This document shows, piece after piece, positions 17,407-27,175 of a DNA stretch of 50,289 nucleotides. The number at the start of each line of letters is the position of its first letter. Position 1 is the first letter of the stretch. A model generated the notes under the pieces. That model was not told the origin of the DNA and did not search any database. It was given only the letters and a program-made list of their open reading frames with translations. Source of the DNA: Bifidobacteriaceae bacterium (lineage in GTDB: Bacteria > Actinomycetota > Actinomycetes > Actinomycetales > Bifidobacteriaceae); NCBI GenBank assembly GCA_022650895.1, contig JALCQC010000019.1, positions 1 through 50,289 of the forward strand. Reading direction: 5' to 3'. A program made the position numbers and the translations under genes.

Positions 17407-18555
17407 ATGAGCACTTCAACGCAGATAACGACGACGCCGACGACGTCACAGGTGACGGCACCGAAGACAGCACTGAATAACGATAGCGAAGAGTCGGAGC
17501 AACCTTCCGCTCCCCGCTACGGTAAAAACGCCGACCTCGACCCCTCCACCTTTCCTGCGATACGTGTTCAGAAGCCTCCTGAGGTACTGGAAAGACTTGG
17601 AAACCCAGTGCCGGTGCAGGCCGACATCGTACTTCCCGTCTACAACGAGGAGCGGCAGCTCGATGCACATGTGCGCATTCTCAAGGATTTTCTGGATGTG
17701 CACTCCATGGAACGAAAAGGTTTCACGTGGAACATCGTCATCGCGGACAACGCCAGCACGGACGGTACGTGGGACATTGCCAAGCGGCTCGTCGACGACT
17801 ACCCGGACCGCGTCCGGGCCCTGCGTATCGCTCAGAAGGGACGCGGCCACGCACTCAAACTCACCTGGGGAGAGTCGCTGGCGAAGGTGGTCTCCTACAT
17901 GGACATCGACCTGTCCACCGACATCAAGGACATCGGATTCCTCATTGGCTCCCTGTTGGTGGGTGGAGCGGATGTCTCCATCGGTTCGCGATTGCTTGCC
18001 GAGTCTGAGGTGGAGCGTCCCCTCAAACGAAAGTTCATCTCCCGGACTTATAACACGATGCTGCATTCGTATCTGGGCGCTACGTTCCACGACGCCCAAT
18101 GTGGCTTCAAGGCCCTCACCGCCGAGGCCGCACACACGCTCCTGCCCCTCATCCAGGACGACGGCAGATTCTTCGATACCGAACTCCTGCTGCTCGCGCA
18201 GAATCTTGGCATGCTGATCTACGAAATCCCGGTGCGCTGGGAACAGGACGGGCGCTCCACCCTCAGCATTTCGGACACCGCACAGGAGAACCTCGAGGGC
18301 ATGCGGCGCATGAAGCGCACCTTCGCTCGCTGGGAACTGTCAAACGGGAAGAAGCTGCCGGGCACGCCGCACCGTGACGACCGTGCGTCCTCTGCCACCG
18401 TTACAGGGAACCGTGCAGTATTCAGCAGCACCGGATTCAGTAATGGCGACTTCAGCAGTAGTGGCGACAGTCGGACCAGTCTCCCGTCGTCACTGGCGCC
18501 GCAGACCGCTCTCATCGAGGTTGCAGACGTCCACGTGAAGGATCCCCGTCGCTGA
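17407..18555 (+). CDS. GT2 glycosyltransferase, dolichyl-phosphate-glucose-synthase-like
   Basis: 382 residues. After a 65-residue Thr/Ser-rich leader come DIVLPVYNEE (73-82), IADNASTDGT (112-121), GRGHALKL and the metal-binding MDIDLSTD (165-172). FHDAQCGFKA and FFDTELLLLAQ are shared with dolichyl-phosphate glucosyltransferases (Alg5-type) and differ from the GtrB-type enzyme at 5971. The C-terminal 80 residues are Ser-rich and probably disordered; I see no membrane helix, unlike GtrB. It probably charges a polyprenyl phosphate with a hexose. No ribosome binding site; a poor TTATCT box sits 7 nt before the ATG. Confidence 0.8.
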   Translation: MSTSTQITTTPTTSQVTAPKTALNNDSEESEQPSAPRYGKNADLDPSTFPAIRVQKPPEVLERLGNPVPVQADIVLPVYNEERQLDAHVRILKDFLDVHSMERKGFTWNIVIADNASTDGTWDIAKRLVDDYPDRVRALRIAQKGRGHALKLTWGESLAKVVSYMDIDLSTDIKDIGFLIGSLLVGGADVSIGSRLLAESEVERPLKRKFISRTYNTMLHSYLGATFHDAQCGFKALTAEAAHTLLPLIQDDGRFFDTELLLLAQNLGMLIYEIPVRWEQDGRSTLSISDTAQENLEGMRRMKRTFARWELSNGKKLPGTPHRDDRASSATVTGNRAVFSSTGFSNGDFSSSGDSRTSLPSSLAPQTALIEVADVHVKDPRR

Positions 18556-18648
18556 CGCGCTGACATGTTGGTGCAGAGCAGGGAGCACGGGTGCGGAATG
18601 CAGGATGCGGTCACTAAGGCTTGGGGGACAGGGGAGCGCAACAGTCTG

Positions 18649-18654
18649 TAGAAT
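18649..18654 (+). promoter_or_regulatory. -10 box of the DUF1361 gene, probable leaderless start
   Basis: TAGAAT ends 7 nt before the ATG at 18662, where the membrane protein sequence begins. The longer frame from 18605 would start upstream of this box. Confidence 0.45.
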
Positions 18655-18661
18655 CGGCAGC

Positions 18662-19372
18662 ATGCTAGGAATCGCCGGAATCGCCTTCATCGGTCTTCAA
18701 ATCTGGGCCGCGCTGCTCATTGTCCTGCGCGGTCTGCTGTTCCGAACGAAAATCTACCGACCACTCCTGTGGAACCTTTTCCTCTCGCTGGTTCCGTTGC
18801 TCATTCAGCTGGTTTTCGGCGTCATTCTTCTGTACGCCGTCGGCATGCTGAACCACTACAGCCTGGGCGTTGTCGCCATACAGGTATTCCGCGTCGTCAT
18901 GATTCTTTGGCTTTTCGTATGGGCGCTGTTCTTCCCGAACGCGACCTACCTGATCACCGAACTCAACTTCAGCCACCGCGTCGAAAACGACCCCGTTCCC
19001 CTCTACTACGACATCGTGATGGTCTTTTCGCTGGCGATGACCGGCTTCATCAATGCACTCGCTTCGCTGTCCGGTTTCCAGTTCCTGCTGCTGATTGCCA
19101 CGTCCGACGACAACTCCATTCCCACTGCCGTGTGGGTGATCGTGATGGTCTACATTGTGGCGTCAGCGTTTGCGCTGTATCTGGGCCGTGAGGTGCGAAT
19201 GAACAGCTGGGATGTCCTCCATCCCTTCAAATTCCTGAAGAAACTGGGACACCAGCTGCGGGACCGCGACGAACGCAACAAGGCGATAGGCTACACACTG
19301 AGCTTTTCCGGGCTGCTGGCATTGGCACACTTGCTCGTATTCAGCTTGCTGTATTCAGTCCTCCTTGGATAA
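18662..19372 (+). CDS. DUF1361 membrane protein
   Basis: 236 residues with seven or so hydrophobic helices. WALFFPNATYLITELNF near residue 100 is the signature block of DUF1361 (usually FLPNAPYLITDL), followed by YYDIVMVFSLAMTGF. The biochemical function of the family is not known to me. The frame opens at 18605, but the ATG at 18662 starts the first helix and has a TAGAAT box before it. It lies between a glycosyltransferase and the SRP RNA; nothing in the context fixes its role. Confidence 0.8.
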   Translation: MLGIAGIAFIGLQIWAALLIVLRGLLFRTKIYRPLLWNLFLSLVPLLIQLVFGVILLYAVGMLNHYSLGVVAIQVFRVVMILWLFVWALFFPNATYLITELNFSHRVENDPVPLYYDIVMVFSLAMTGFINALASLSGFQFLLLIATSDDNSIPTAVWVIVMVYIVASAFALYLGREVRMNSWDVLHPFKFLKKLGHQLRDRDERNKAIGYTLSFSGLLALAHLLVFSLLYSVLLG

Positions 19373-19438
19373 TGGCCCGCGTCTGTGCGTTGGCGAGTGG
19401 TTGTGGGCAGTGACTTTCGGCGTGGCGGAGACGGTGCA

Positions 19439-19467
19439 TTAGACACATACGCGAAAACGGGTAAACT
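19439..19467 (+). promoter_or_regulatory. Promoter of the SRP RNA
   Basis: TTAGAC (19439-19444), 17-nt spacer, TAAACT (19462-19467), then the RNA begins about 7 nt later at 19474. Confidence 0.6.
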
Positions 19468-19473
19468 GAATAC

Positions 19474-19559
19474 GGCTCCCACGCGGCGCTATGTCACCCA
19501 ACTCCCCCAGGGCAGGAATGCAGCAAGGGTAAGTGGCCTCTGGCGGGTGCGCGGGAGTC
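19474..19559 (+). ncRNA. ffs: Signal recognition particle RNA, small bacterial type (4.5S)
   Basis: The segment CAGGGCAGGAATGCAGCAAG (19508-19527) is the conserved SRP RNA apical region with the GGAA tetraloop and asymmetric loop that bind Ffh. The ends pair: GGCTCCCACGC at 19474 with GCGCGGGAGTC ending at 19559, with one mismatch and one G-U pair. Length about 86 nt fits the short form without an Alu domain. A pyrimidine-rich run TTCATTTTCTTTC follows, which may help termination. It works with Ffh and FtsY in co-translational membrane targeting. Confidence 0.88.
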
Positions 19560-19650
19560 TTTCATTTTCTTTCGCTTTATAAATCCTGTGAGCCTTGTTT
19601 GAATCGCGTGCAAATTCCGCGGGATGCGGAAAGTGTTGCGGTGAGCGGAA

Positions 19651-19656
19651 TACAGT
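19651..19656 (+). promoter_or_regulatory. -10 box of the PAP2 gene, probable leaderless start
   Basis: TACAGT ends 7 nt before the ATG at 19664. It supports this start over the in-frame codon at 19595. Confidence 0.45.
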
Positions 19657-19663
19657 CGTGCGT

Positions 19664-21142
19664 ATGAGCGAAAACGATACGAATCTTTCTCACGACGCGT
19701 CCCGTTCCGTGCCGGCGTCCGAGGGCGCTCCAGGGGTGGAGTCCTCCGCTGGCTCTGAGGCGCAGACAACGCGGAATCCTGCGTCTCCGCTCGAAAGACT
19801 GGCGGGACGTCCCGCAGGGTCGTCACGGCCGCCGTCGGAGACGGGGGCTGAGACGAAGGCCGCGTCGCGTCCAGAGTCGTTGTCCCAACAGAGTGGCCAA
19901 ACTGAATCCGAACCTGCGTCGTCGCCGAGTGTTGAGCCAAACAGTGTGCCTGCCCCACCGGCACCTGCCACGCCGGCACCGGAGCCGCCGATAGTGTCTG
20001 AGCCAGCAGCGGCACTTCAGGCGCAGGCAGAACCAGCGCCGAGCGCTGAACCGGCACCGGAACCCGTTCCACAGCCCGAACCCGTCACGCTGACGGAGTC
20101 GGTGACGCCGGTGGAGCCGGAGCGGGCGAGCGCTGTCCCTCAGACGCAGTCACGCGAATCACGGGCCGTCGCCGCGGCACTTGGCCTCGATGAGACCTAC
20201 AAGGATCCACTTCTGCGTGCGCCGCGCCGCTCGAGTGTGGTGCTGTGTGTCGTTCTCGGTGCGCTTTTCATCGCGATGGCGGCGCTCATGTGGTGGGAAA
20301 CCGTGCGCACCACCATCGGTCAGCAATACGACGACCTCGTGTGGGAGACCTTCAAGGACAGTTTCCCTGTGTTCCTCGCGCCCATCGTCAACTTCTTCAC
20401 TCATTCCACGTACGTCATTGCTGTGATCGTGGCCATCGGAATCGTGTCGGTCATCATGGTGATTGTGCGGCATCGCTGGCGTCTGCTGGTGCAGTTGGTC
20501 GCATTCGCGCTGGTGAGCTTCCTCTGCGGCTACACGCTCAAGCGCATCCTTCCGCGGACCAGTCTGGATCCTTCCCTCGCCAACCCCGCCAATTCCTCCC
20601 CATCGGGGCATTCGGTGGCGGCCTTCGCCGCTGCGGTGGTGTTGATTCTGGCGGTTCCGCTCTCCCTGCGCTCCATCGCTGCCGTGGTGTCCTTCATCTT
20701 CGCCACGAGCGTGGGTCTCTCGGTGGTCGTCGAGAAATGGCATCGCCCCTCGGACGTCATCGTGGCTTTCCTGTTGGTCACTGGCCTTGCTCTCATCACT
20801 CTGGCGTTTACGCGCGCCTCCGGCATGGATAAGGCGGGTGCGCGGCGGTCGTCGCCCTCCCTTCAGATTTTGGCGACCGTCATGATCGTGGCCGGAGTGT
20901 TCGGAACGCTTTTCGCCGGCTACCTGGTGTGGAACATCGTTCCGGGGCTGGGACAGGAGGCTGCGTGGACGGTCTCTGCAGCCCAAGGGTCCGCGCTTCT
21001 GGGAATCTCGGGTATCTCCGCCTTCTCTCTTGGCACGATTCTTGCCATGCGCCAGATCACGGCGTCGCCGCTGTCCACCATCGGCCGTGTCGGCGCGCCG
21101 CCTGCCCCGCCGGTGGCGTCCCAACCGTCCCCGCGACAGTGA
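19664..21142 (+). CDS. PAP2-family membrane phosphatase with long disordered N-terminus
   Basis: 492 residues. Residues 1-185 are almost only Pro, Ala, Glu, Ser, Thr and Val and should be unstructured and cytoplasmic. Helices begin about 190. The PAP2 motifs are K-R-x-L-P-R near 290, PSGH at 313-316 and the catalytic histidine in EKWHRPSD. Family members remove phosphate from lipids such as undecaprenyl pyrophosphate or phosphatidic acid on the outer membrane face, so a role in recycling the lipid carrier for the wall polymers is plausible but inferred. The C-terminal 120 residues add two or three more helices and a Pro-rich tail. Confidence 0.82.
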   Translation: MSENDTNLSHDASRSVPASEGAPGVESSAGSEAQTTRNPASPLERLAGRPAGSSRPPSETGAETKAASRPESLSQQSGQTESEPASSPSVEPNSVPAPPAPATPAPEPPIVSEPAAALQAQAEPAPSAEPAPEPVPQPEPVTLTESVTPVEPERASAVPQTQSRESRAVAAALGLDETYKDPLLRAPRRSSVVLCVVLGALFIAMAALMWWETVRTTIGQQYDDLVWETFKDSFPVFLAPIVNFFTHSTYVIAVIVAIGIVSVIMVIVRHRWRLLVQLVAFALVSFLCGYTLKRILPRTSLDPSLANPANSSPSGHSVAAFAAAVVLILAVPLSLRSIAAVVSFIFATSVGLSVVVEKWHRPSDVIVAFLLVTGLALITLAFTRASGMDKAGARRSSPSLQILATVMIVAGVFGTLFAGYLVWNIVPGLGQEAAWTVSAAQGSALLGISGISAFSLGTILAMRQITASPLSTIGRVGAPPAPPVASQPSPRQ

Positions 21143-21276
21143 ATTTTCTTCGTCCGGTCCTCAGTCGTGATATACAGTTCTCAAGGCATTCGCAATGGAC
21201 GTCGGCATGATTTCGGAAGTGTTGACGCGGCCAGTTGTGGTAAAAAGCCTGCGAATCGTTGTCGAAAGGTGTTGTG

Positions 21277-24200
21277 ATGGCTACAGGTAACAAGCTCGTC
21301 ATCGTGGAGTCTCCCACCAAGGCCAAGAAGATCGGTGGGTATCTCGGCAAGGGCTATACGGTCCTCGCCTCGGTGGGGCATATCCGCGATCTGGCACAGC
21401 CCTCGCAGGTGCCTGCCTCTGACAAGGACAAGTTCGGCAAGTTCGGCGTCGACATCGACGACGGCTTCAAGCCCTACTACATCGTTGACGCCAACAAGAA
21501 GAAGACGGTGTCGGAACTCAAGCGCGCGCTCAAGGACGCCGACGAGCTCTATCTCGCAACTGATGAGGACCGCGAGGGAGAGGCCATCGCCTGGCACTTG
21601 GTGCAGACGCTGAAGCCGAAGGTTCCCGTGAAGCGCATGGTCTTCCACGAGATCACGCCCGAGGCCATCAAGGGGTCTCTCTCCAAGACGCGCGATGTGG
21701 ATAGCAACATGGTCAGCGCCCAGGAAACGCGCCGTATCCTCGATCGCCTGTATGGCTACGAGCTTTCTCCGGTGCTGTGGCGCAAGGTGGGGCCGGGCCT
21801 GTCCGCCGGTCGAGTGCAGTCGGTGGCAACGCGTCTCATCGTCGAGCGTGAGCGCGAGCGCATGGCCTTCGTGCAGAAGACGTATTGGGATGTGGTGGCA
21901 CAGCTGGCAACTGCTTCCGATCCGCAGACCTTCGAGGCACGTCTGGTGGAGTTGGGCGGCCGGCGTCTGGCGGTTTCCAAGGATTTCGGCGACGATGGCC
22001 AGCTGACGGCTGCGGCGAGCAAGGATGCTCCGCTTCAGTTGAGCGAAGAGGCCGCCACGCAGCTGACGGAAGCGCTGAAGAAGGCCGACTACACCGTTGA
22101 ATCGTTGGAGACCAAGCCGTATCGACGTCGTTCCGCGGCGCCGTTCACCACGTCCACGCTGCAGCAGGCGGCGGGCAACCGCTTGGGTATGTCGTCGCGT
22201 GCGGCCATGAGAGCCGCTCAGGGACTGTATGAGAACGGCTACATCACCTATATGCGTACCGATTCTGTGACGCTTTCGGGGGAGGCCATCGCTGCCGCGC
22301 GTTCACAGGTGAAGGAGCGTTTCGGAGCGGAGTATCTGTCGAAGTCTCCGCGCCAGTTCACCACCACCACGGCAGGCGCCCAGGAGGCGCATGAGGCGAT
22401 CCGTCCCGCGGGTTCGTATTTCAAGGCGCCCGAGGAGCTGGCGTCGCGCGTGCCTCCGGATCAGCTGAAGCTGTACACCCTGATCTGGCGGCGCACTCTG
22501 GCGACGCAGATGGCGGACGCACAGGGCTCCACCGCGACTGTGCGTCTCTCCGCACCCACGGGAGAGCAGGGGAACGCCCTCTTCCAGGCGTCGGGAACCG
22601 TGATCACCTTTCCGGGCTTCACGAAGGTCTATGGCTTGGATTCCGAATCGAAGAACGGAAATGGGAGTGCCGCCAGAAACGGAAGCGCCGGCAAGAATGG
22701 CGGCCGTTCCGCCTCTGGCACGGGGTCCGATGGCCGGCTTCCGCAGATGGCGACGGGAGATGTGCTGCAGGCCGAGGCAGTGGAGCCGACCTCGCACCAG
22801 ACACAGCCGCCGGCCCGCTACACCGAGGCCTCCTTGGTCAAGACACTCGAAGCCAAGGAGATCGGCCGCCCGTCGACGTACGCCAGCATCATCTCGACGA
22901 TCATCGACCGCGGCTATGTGTACGAGAAGGGCCGTGCGCTCATCCCCTCGTGGCTGGCGTTCTCGGTGGTGAAACTGTTGGAGACCAAGTTCCCGCGCCT
23001 CGTGGACTATGAATTCACCGCGAAGATGGAGAACGGCCTCGACCAGATCGCCAAGGGCGAGGAGACCGGCAACGAATGGCTCACCCAGTTCTACTTCGGC
23101 TCGGGCTCAGGCACCGCCTCCGACGAGCAGGAGGCAACCGAGGGGCTGCAGGCCCAGGTCGCCCAGCTCGGCGAGATCGACGCGCGTGCTATCAACACCA
23201 TCGAGATCGGTGACGGCATCAACGTGCGCGTCGGACGCTACGGCCCCTACCTCGAGGACACCACACAGAAGGACGACGAGGGCAACTTCAAGCACGCCTC
23301 CATTCCCGACACTTTGGCACCCGATGAACTGACCGTGCCCGTTGCCCGTGACCTCCTGGAGAAGAACGCCGGTGGCGCCCGCATTTTGGGAACAGATCCG
23401 GCGACCGGGTCGACGGTCGAAGTGCGCACGGGCCGCTTCGGTCCCTACGTCGCCTTGGTCAAGCCCGAACCCGAAACTCAGGAGGGCAAGGGGAGTGAGG
23501 ACGGTTCCGACACGGCCTCTGCCTCCGCCGCTACTGTTGATGCGAAGACTTCCGACGCGAAAACAGCCTCTACTACCACAGCAAAGGGCAAGAAGACGAA
23601 GTCCCGCACCCGCTCCAAGGCAGGGGACAAGCCGAAGATGGCGTCCCTCTTCAAGACGATGGATCCGCAGACCATCGGTCTCGACGACGCGCTGAAGCTG
23701 CTGAGCCTGCCGCGCGAAGTCGGCACCGTGGAGGAAACCGATGCCACCACGGGCGCTGTCACCACGGCGACCGTCATGGCAAACAACGGCCGCTACGGCC
23801 CCTACCTGACGAAAACCAGTGCAAACGGATCGGATACGCGCTCGCTGGGCTCGGAGGACGAGATCTTCACCGTCACCGTGGACCAGGCGAAGGAGCTCTT
23901 CGCCCAGCCCAAGTACCGTGGCCGCCGCTCCGGAACCCCGAAGCCGCCGCTGCGCGAGCTGGGTCCCGACCCCGAAAACGGCAAGAACGTGACCATCAAG
24001 GACGGGTTCTACGGCGCCTACATCACCGATGGTGAAACGAACCGGACGGTGCCCAAGCAGTACACCCCGGAATCGATCGAGCCGGCGGAGGCTTTCCGTT
24101 TGCTGGCGGAGAAGCGTGCGGCGGGACCGAGCAAGCGCCGCGGCCGCAAGGGCTCAGCTTCTACGAAGCGTTCGACCCGTTCGGCGGCCAAGAAGAAGAC

Positions 24201-24354
24201 CGCCACGAAGAAATCAACGGCGAAAAAGTCAACGACAAAATCGACGACGAGGAAAACGTCGGCGAAGACAGCGAAAACCGCTATCGCGAAGACCTCCGGC
24301 AGGAAGGCGACGGCTTCAAAGGCTGCCGCTTCGAAGGCGGCAAACGGTGAGTGA
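21277..24354 (+). CDS. topA: DNA topoisomerase I
   Basis: 1025 residues. TOPRIM domain with E11 and DED at 96-98, catalytic Y325 in YITYMRTDS. It relaxes negative supercoils. Instead of zinc fingers the C-terminal region carries actinobacterial repeats marked by [21 protein letters not shown] and GFYGAYI, and ends in a lysine/threonine/alanine-rich basic tail of about 80 residues that binds DNA in homologues. A low-complexity Asn/Gly/Ser insertion sits near residues 460-490, and an Ala/Ser/Thr/Lys linker near 755-785. AAAGG lies 7 nt before the ATG at 21277, so the extension to 21259 is rejected. tmk overlaps its end by 8 nt. Confidence 0.97.
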   Translation: MATGNKLVIVESPTKAKKIGGYLGKGYTVLASVGHIRDLAQPSQVPASDKDKFGKFGVDIDDGFKPYYIVDANKKKTVSELKRALKDADELYLATDEDREGEAIAWHLVQTLKPKVPVKRMVFHEITPEAIKGSLSKTRDVDSNMVSAQETRRILDRLYGYELSPVLWRKVGPGLSAGRVQSVATRLIVERERERMAFVQKTYWDVVAQLATASDPQTFEARLVELGGRRLAVSKDFGDDGQLTAAASKDAPLQLSEEAATQLTEALKKADYTVESLETKPYRRRSAAPFTTSTLQQAAGNRLGMSSRAAMRAAQGLYENGYITYMRTDSVTLSGEAIAAARSQVKERFGAEYLSKSPRQFTTTTAGAQEAHEAIRPAGSYFKAPEELASRVPPDQLKLYTLIWRRTLATQMADAQGSTATVRLSAPTGEQGNALFQASGTVITFPGFTKVYGLDSESKNGNGSAARNGSAGKNGGRSASGTGSDGRLPQMATGDVLQAEAVEPTSHQTQPPARYTEASLVKTLEAKEIGRPSTYASIISTIIDRGYVYEKGRALIPSWLAFSVVKLLETKFPRLVDYEFTAKMENGLDQIAKGEETGNEWLTQFYFGSGSGTASDEQEATEGLQAQVAQLGEIDARAINTIEIGDGINVRVGRYGPYLEDTTQKDDEGNFKHASIPDTLAPDELTVPVARDLLEKNAGGARILGTDPATGSTVEVRTGRFGPYVALVKPEPETQEGKGSEDGSDTASASAATVDAKTSDAKTASTTTAKGKKTKSRTRSKAGDKPKMASLFKTMDPQTIGLDDALKLLSLPREVGTVEETDATTGAVTTATVMANNGRYGPYLTKTSANGSDTRSLGSEDEIFTVTVDQAKELFAQPKYRGRRSGTPKPPLRELGPDPENGKNVTIKDGFYGAYITDGETNRTVPKQYTPESIEPAEAFRLLAEKRAAGPSKRRGRKGSASTKRSTRSAAKKKTATKKSTAKKSTTKSTTRKTSAKTAKTAIAKTSGRKATASKAAASKAANGE

Positions 24355-25078
24355 CGCCTCGGCGGCAAACACTGCCACAGCCCCCACGCACCCCGGTCTG
24401 TTCATCTCCTTCGAGGGCATCGACGGCGTCGGTAAAACTACGCAGGTGAATCGGCTGCGCGAGTACTTCCGGGAAAAGGGATGCTCCGTCACTGAGACCT
24501 TCGAACCCGGTGGCACGCAGCTGGGCGCTGCGATCCGGCATCTCCTCCTGAGCAACGCCGAAGACTCCGCCCAGGTGAGTCCGCGTGCGGAGGCCCTGCT
24601 GTACGCGGCCGACCGCGCCGAACACGTGCACGATGTCATCGCACCCGCACTCGAACGTGGACAGGTCGTCATCACGGACCGCTACCTCGATTCCTCCATC
24701 GCCTATCAGGCCGGCGGACGCGAACTTTCGGAATCCGAGATCGAAGAGCTCAGCATGTGGGCCACGGGACACATGCTGCCCGACCGCACCTACCTGTTGG
24801 ACATGGACCCAAGGGTCTCGCATGAGCGGCTGACGGGGGAGCCCGACCGGCTCGAATCCGAACCCGACTCCTTCCAGAACCGCACGCGACAGGGCTTCCT
24901 AGCCCGTGCCGCCGCCGATCCCCGACGCTTCTGCGTGATCGATGCGGCCCAGGACGTGGACGCGGTGTGGGAACAGATCCGCACCGATGTCGATTCCCTG
25001 CTCGAATCCCGCCATCTCGGCGGGCGTGAACAATCTTCGACACCTTCAGAAACATCTTCAGGAGCACAGCGAAAATGA
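24347..25078 (+). CDS. tmk: Thymidylate kinase
   Basis: 243 residues. P-loop GIDGVGKTT at 24-32, [11 protein letters not shown] at 111-121 and a lid with RTR. Phosphorylates dTMP to dTDP for DNA synthesis. The frame is open far upstream inside topA, but the first residues of the kinase fold follow the GTG at 24347, which overlaps the topA stop (GTGAGTGA) and has AAGGCGG upstream. The Tmk core ends near residue 225; the last 20 residues are Ser/Thr-rich and variable. It overlaps holB by ATGA, so topA, tmk and holB are translationally coupled. Confidence 0.95.
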   Translation: MSDASAANTATAPTHPGLFISFEGIDGVGKTTQVNRLREYFREKGCSVTETFEPGGTQLGAAIRHLLLSNAEDSAQVSPRAEALLYAADRAEHVHDVIAPALERGQVVITDRYLDSSIAYQAGGRELSESEIEELSMWATGHMLPDRTYLLDMDPRVSHERLTGEPDRLESEPDSFQNRTRQGFLARAAADPRRFCVIDAAQDVDAVWEQIRTDVDSLLESRHLGGREQSSTPSETSSGAQRK

Positions 25079-26274
25079 GCGTGTGGGACACCATTGTGGG
25101 TCAGGAGCCGGTGATCGCCACCCTCTCGACCGTCGTGGCCAACGCCAGCGAGGTGACGCAGTCATGGCTCATGGCAGGTCCCCCCGGTTCGGGCCGTTCG
25201 TTCGTGGCGCGTGCCTTCGCCGCCGCACTTGAATGCCCACAACACGGCGAGCACGATCCACAGACGTGCAAGGTCTGTTCCTCCGTGCTGGCGGGAACGC
25301 ACCCGGACGTCACCGTGCTCACCACCGACAAGGTGACCATCGGCATCGACGAAGTGCGGTCCCTCATCGAAACGTCCGAACAAATGCCGGCAACGGCACC
25401 GTGGCGCATCATCATCATCGAAGACGTTGACCGTATGACCGAACGCACCACCAACGTCCTTCTCAAGGAAATCGAGGAGCCGGCGGAACACACCATCTGG
25501 ATTCTGTGCGCACCCAGCGCCCAGGACGTGCTGCCCACCATCCGCTCACGTACCCGACTTCTCACCCTCGCCGTGCCCACGAACGAGGCGGTCGAGAAAT
25601 TCTTGCTCGGCAAATACGGGCCGGACACCCCTCTCGGAGCCCAGATCGAACCGCCCGTCACTCCGCAGATCGCGGCACAGGCCGCACGCATCGCGGAGGG
25701 CCATATCGGGCTGGCGGTGCTGTACGTGACGCACCGGAAGATGCTGAGCGAGCGCACCGCCGTCATCGACGGAGTGCTGGCACTGAAACGCACCTCGGAC
25801 GCGGTGGTCCTGGCGGACCGCATCTCCGCCGGCGCCGCCCGCCAGGCCGAGGTGGAGGTGGACGAGCGCATCGTCCGAGAACAGGCCTCGTTCCGCACCT
25901 CCCGCGGCTTCTCCGCCACCGACAAGATCCCTCCGGCGCTGCGCCGCGAATACAACGCCATCGGCAAGGAATCGGACCGGAAACGCTCCATCACACGCCT
26001 CTCACGCGACGTGCTCGACCGGACGCTGACGGACATCTCCTCGATCTACCGCGACGTCAGCGTCCTGCAGAACCACGCCGAAGAGGGCGCGGGACTGGTG
26101 AACCTCGAGAACCGCTCGGCCATCACCGACCTCTCAGTGAAGCTCACACGCGCCGAGGCGATCGATCGTGTGGAACGGATAGCTCTGGCCCGCCGCCGGC
26201 TCAACGGCAACGGCGCGCCCCTGCTGGTCTTCGAAGCGCTGCTCTCCGGCCTCATTCCTCCACGCCGTCTCTGA
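25075..26274 (+). CDS. holB: DNA polymerase III delta' subunit
   Basis: 399 residues. AAA+ fold with GPPGSGRS at 35-42, where Arg replaces the Walker A lysine, common in actinobacterial delta' proteins and consistent with a non-hydrolysing clamp-loader subunit. Zinc ligands include C54, C65 and C68. The [23 protein letters not shown] segment and SRT sensor ([10 protein letters not shown]) follow. Part of the clamp loader that places the beta ring on primed DNA. Starts inside the tmk stop (ATGA). The 144 nt after it show no gene or clear terminator. Confidence 0.93.
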   Translation: MSVWDTIVGQEPVIATLSTVVANASEVTQSWLMAGPPGSGRSFVARAFAAALECPQHGEHDPQTCKVCSSVLAGTHPDVTVLTTDKVTIGIDEVRSLIETSEQMPATAPWRIIIIEDVDRMTERTTNVLLKEIEEPAEHTIWILCAPSAQDVLPTIRSRTRLLTLAVPTNEAVEKFLLGKYGPDTPLGAQIEPPVTPQIAAQAARIAEGHIGLAVLYVTHRKMLSERTAVIDGVLALKRTSDAVVLADRISAGAARQAEVEVDERIVREQASFRTSRGFSATDKIPPALRREYNAIGKESDRKRSITRLSRDVLDRTLTDISSIYRDVSVLQNHAEEGAGLVNLENRSAITDLSVKLTRAEAIDRVERIALARRRLNGNGAPLLVFEALLSGLIPPRRL

Positions 26275-26405
26275 GCGGTAGGCGCACTGGGCGTGAGCTT
26301 GAGATTGAGTGTGGACGCGCGTCTGAACCCAGGCATGAGCCTTACTCCGATCCCGCTCGTTTTACGCAGGTAGCCACATCCGGCGCGGGTTGTTGCCGAT
26401 TCTGC

Positions 26406-26411
26406 AATACT
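26406..26411 (+). promoter_or_regulatory. -10 box of the PEBP gene, probable leaderless start
   Basis: AATACT ends 7 nt before the ATG at 26419; no ribosome binding site is visible. Confidence 0.4.
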
Positions 26412-26418
26412 GGGAACC

Positions 26419-26970
26419 ATGAGAATTTCAACAGATTTCCACACTATCCCCGATGAGTATTCGAAGCACGCGGATGGCACCAACAAGCTCAACGGTGAGC
26501 CCATCGTCTCCTTCCCGTTCTACGTGGACGAGCTTCCCGAAAATGCACAGTACCTGCATTGGGAGCTCGTGGACGACGACGCCATTGCGGTCAGTGGCTT
26601 CCAGTGGATTCACTGGGCGGTGGCGAACCTGCCGATTGACGCGCTCATGTACGACTTCAACGACTCGCACGCCCTCGCGATCCCGCCCGACTTCAGCCGT
26701 CAGCTGCCGGGCATGATTCCCGAGGCGCTGCAGGGGCGTACGTCCCAGGCGTCGAAGCTCGTCAAGGCGACCGACCCCGCGCTCACCATGCGCTACACCG
26801 GGCCGAACCCGCCGGACAAGGATCACGAATACCTCCTGCGCGTATGGACGACGGAGGAACCGCTGCCCGGCCTTGAGCAGGGATTCCGGCTGAACGAGAT
26901 GCTGCGCGCGCTGCGCCATTCGTCCTCGGTTTCGGAGCCAGCGGGTCTGTGGCTGCTCGGCCGAGTGTGA
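26419..26970 (+). CDS. YbhB/YbcL-type phosphatidylethanolamine-binding family protein
   Basis: 183 residues. The PEBP fold shows in HWELVDDDA, FQWIHWAVANLP (matching the bacterial D-P-D/W-x-H-W ligand site) and YTGPNPPDKDHEYLLRVW, which corresponds to the Y-x-G-P-x-P-P-x-x-x-H-x-Y motif. Bacterial members have no settled function; they are usually called Raf-kinase-inhibitor-like by homology. No signal peptide, so cytoplasmic. It stands alone between holB and the dipeptidase gene; the 205 nt behind it hold no visible terminator. Confidence 0.88.
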   Translation: MRISTDFHTIPDEYSKHADGTNKLNGEPIVSFPFYVDELPENAQYLHWELVDDDAIAVSGFQWIHWAVANLPIDALMYDFNDSHALAIPPDFSRQLPGMIPEALQGRTSQASKLVKATDPALTMRYTGPNPPDKDHEYLLRVWTTEEPLPGLEQGFRLNEMLRALRHSSSVSEPAGLWLLGRV

Positions 26971-27175
26971 AGCCGAGTGTGAAAGCGTCCACCCCGCGAT
27001 AGACTCTCGGGGAGAACGCGCCTCCAGCGGGCGCGACAACAGACATCAACACAAACACATCAACTCAGATATTTAGTATTTAGAGGAATAACGGCCTCGC
27101 TCCCGGCACCGTCGGGCGCGGGGCCGAGTGTGGATGGGGAAACCCACGGAAAGAAATCCACGGAAAGAAGAACAC

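Noticed and set aside
25075-26274. Missing Walker A lysine in HolB taken as a damaged gene
   Set aside because: The GPPGSGRS form is usual for actinobacterial delta' subunits; the rest of the protein is intact.
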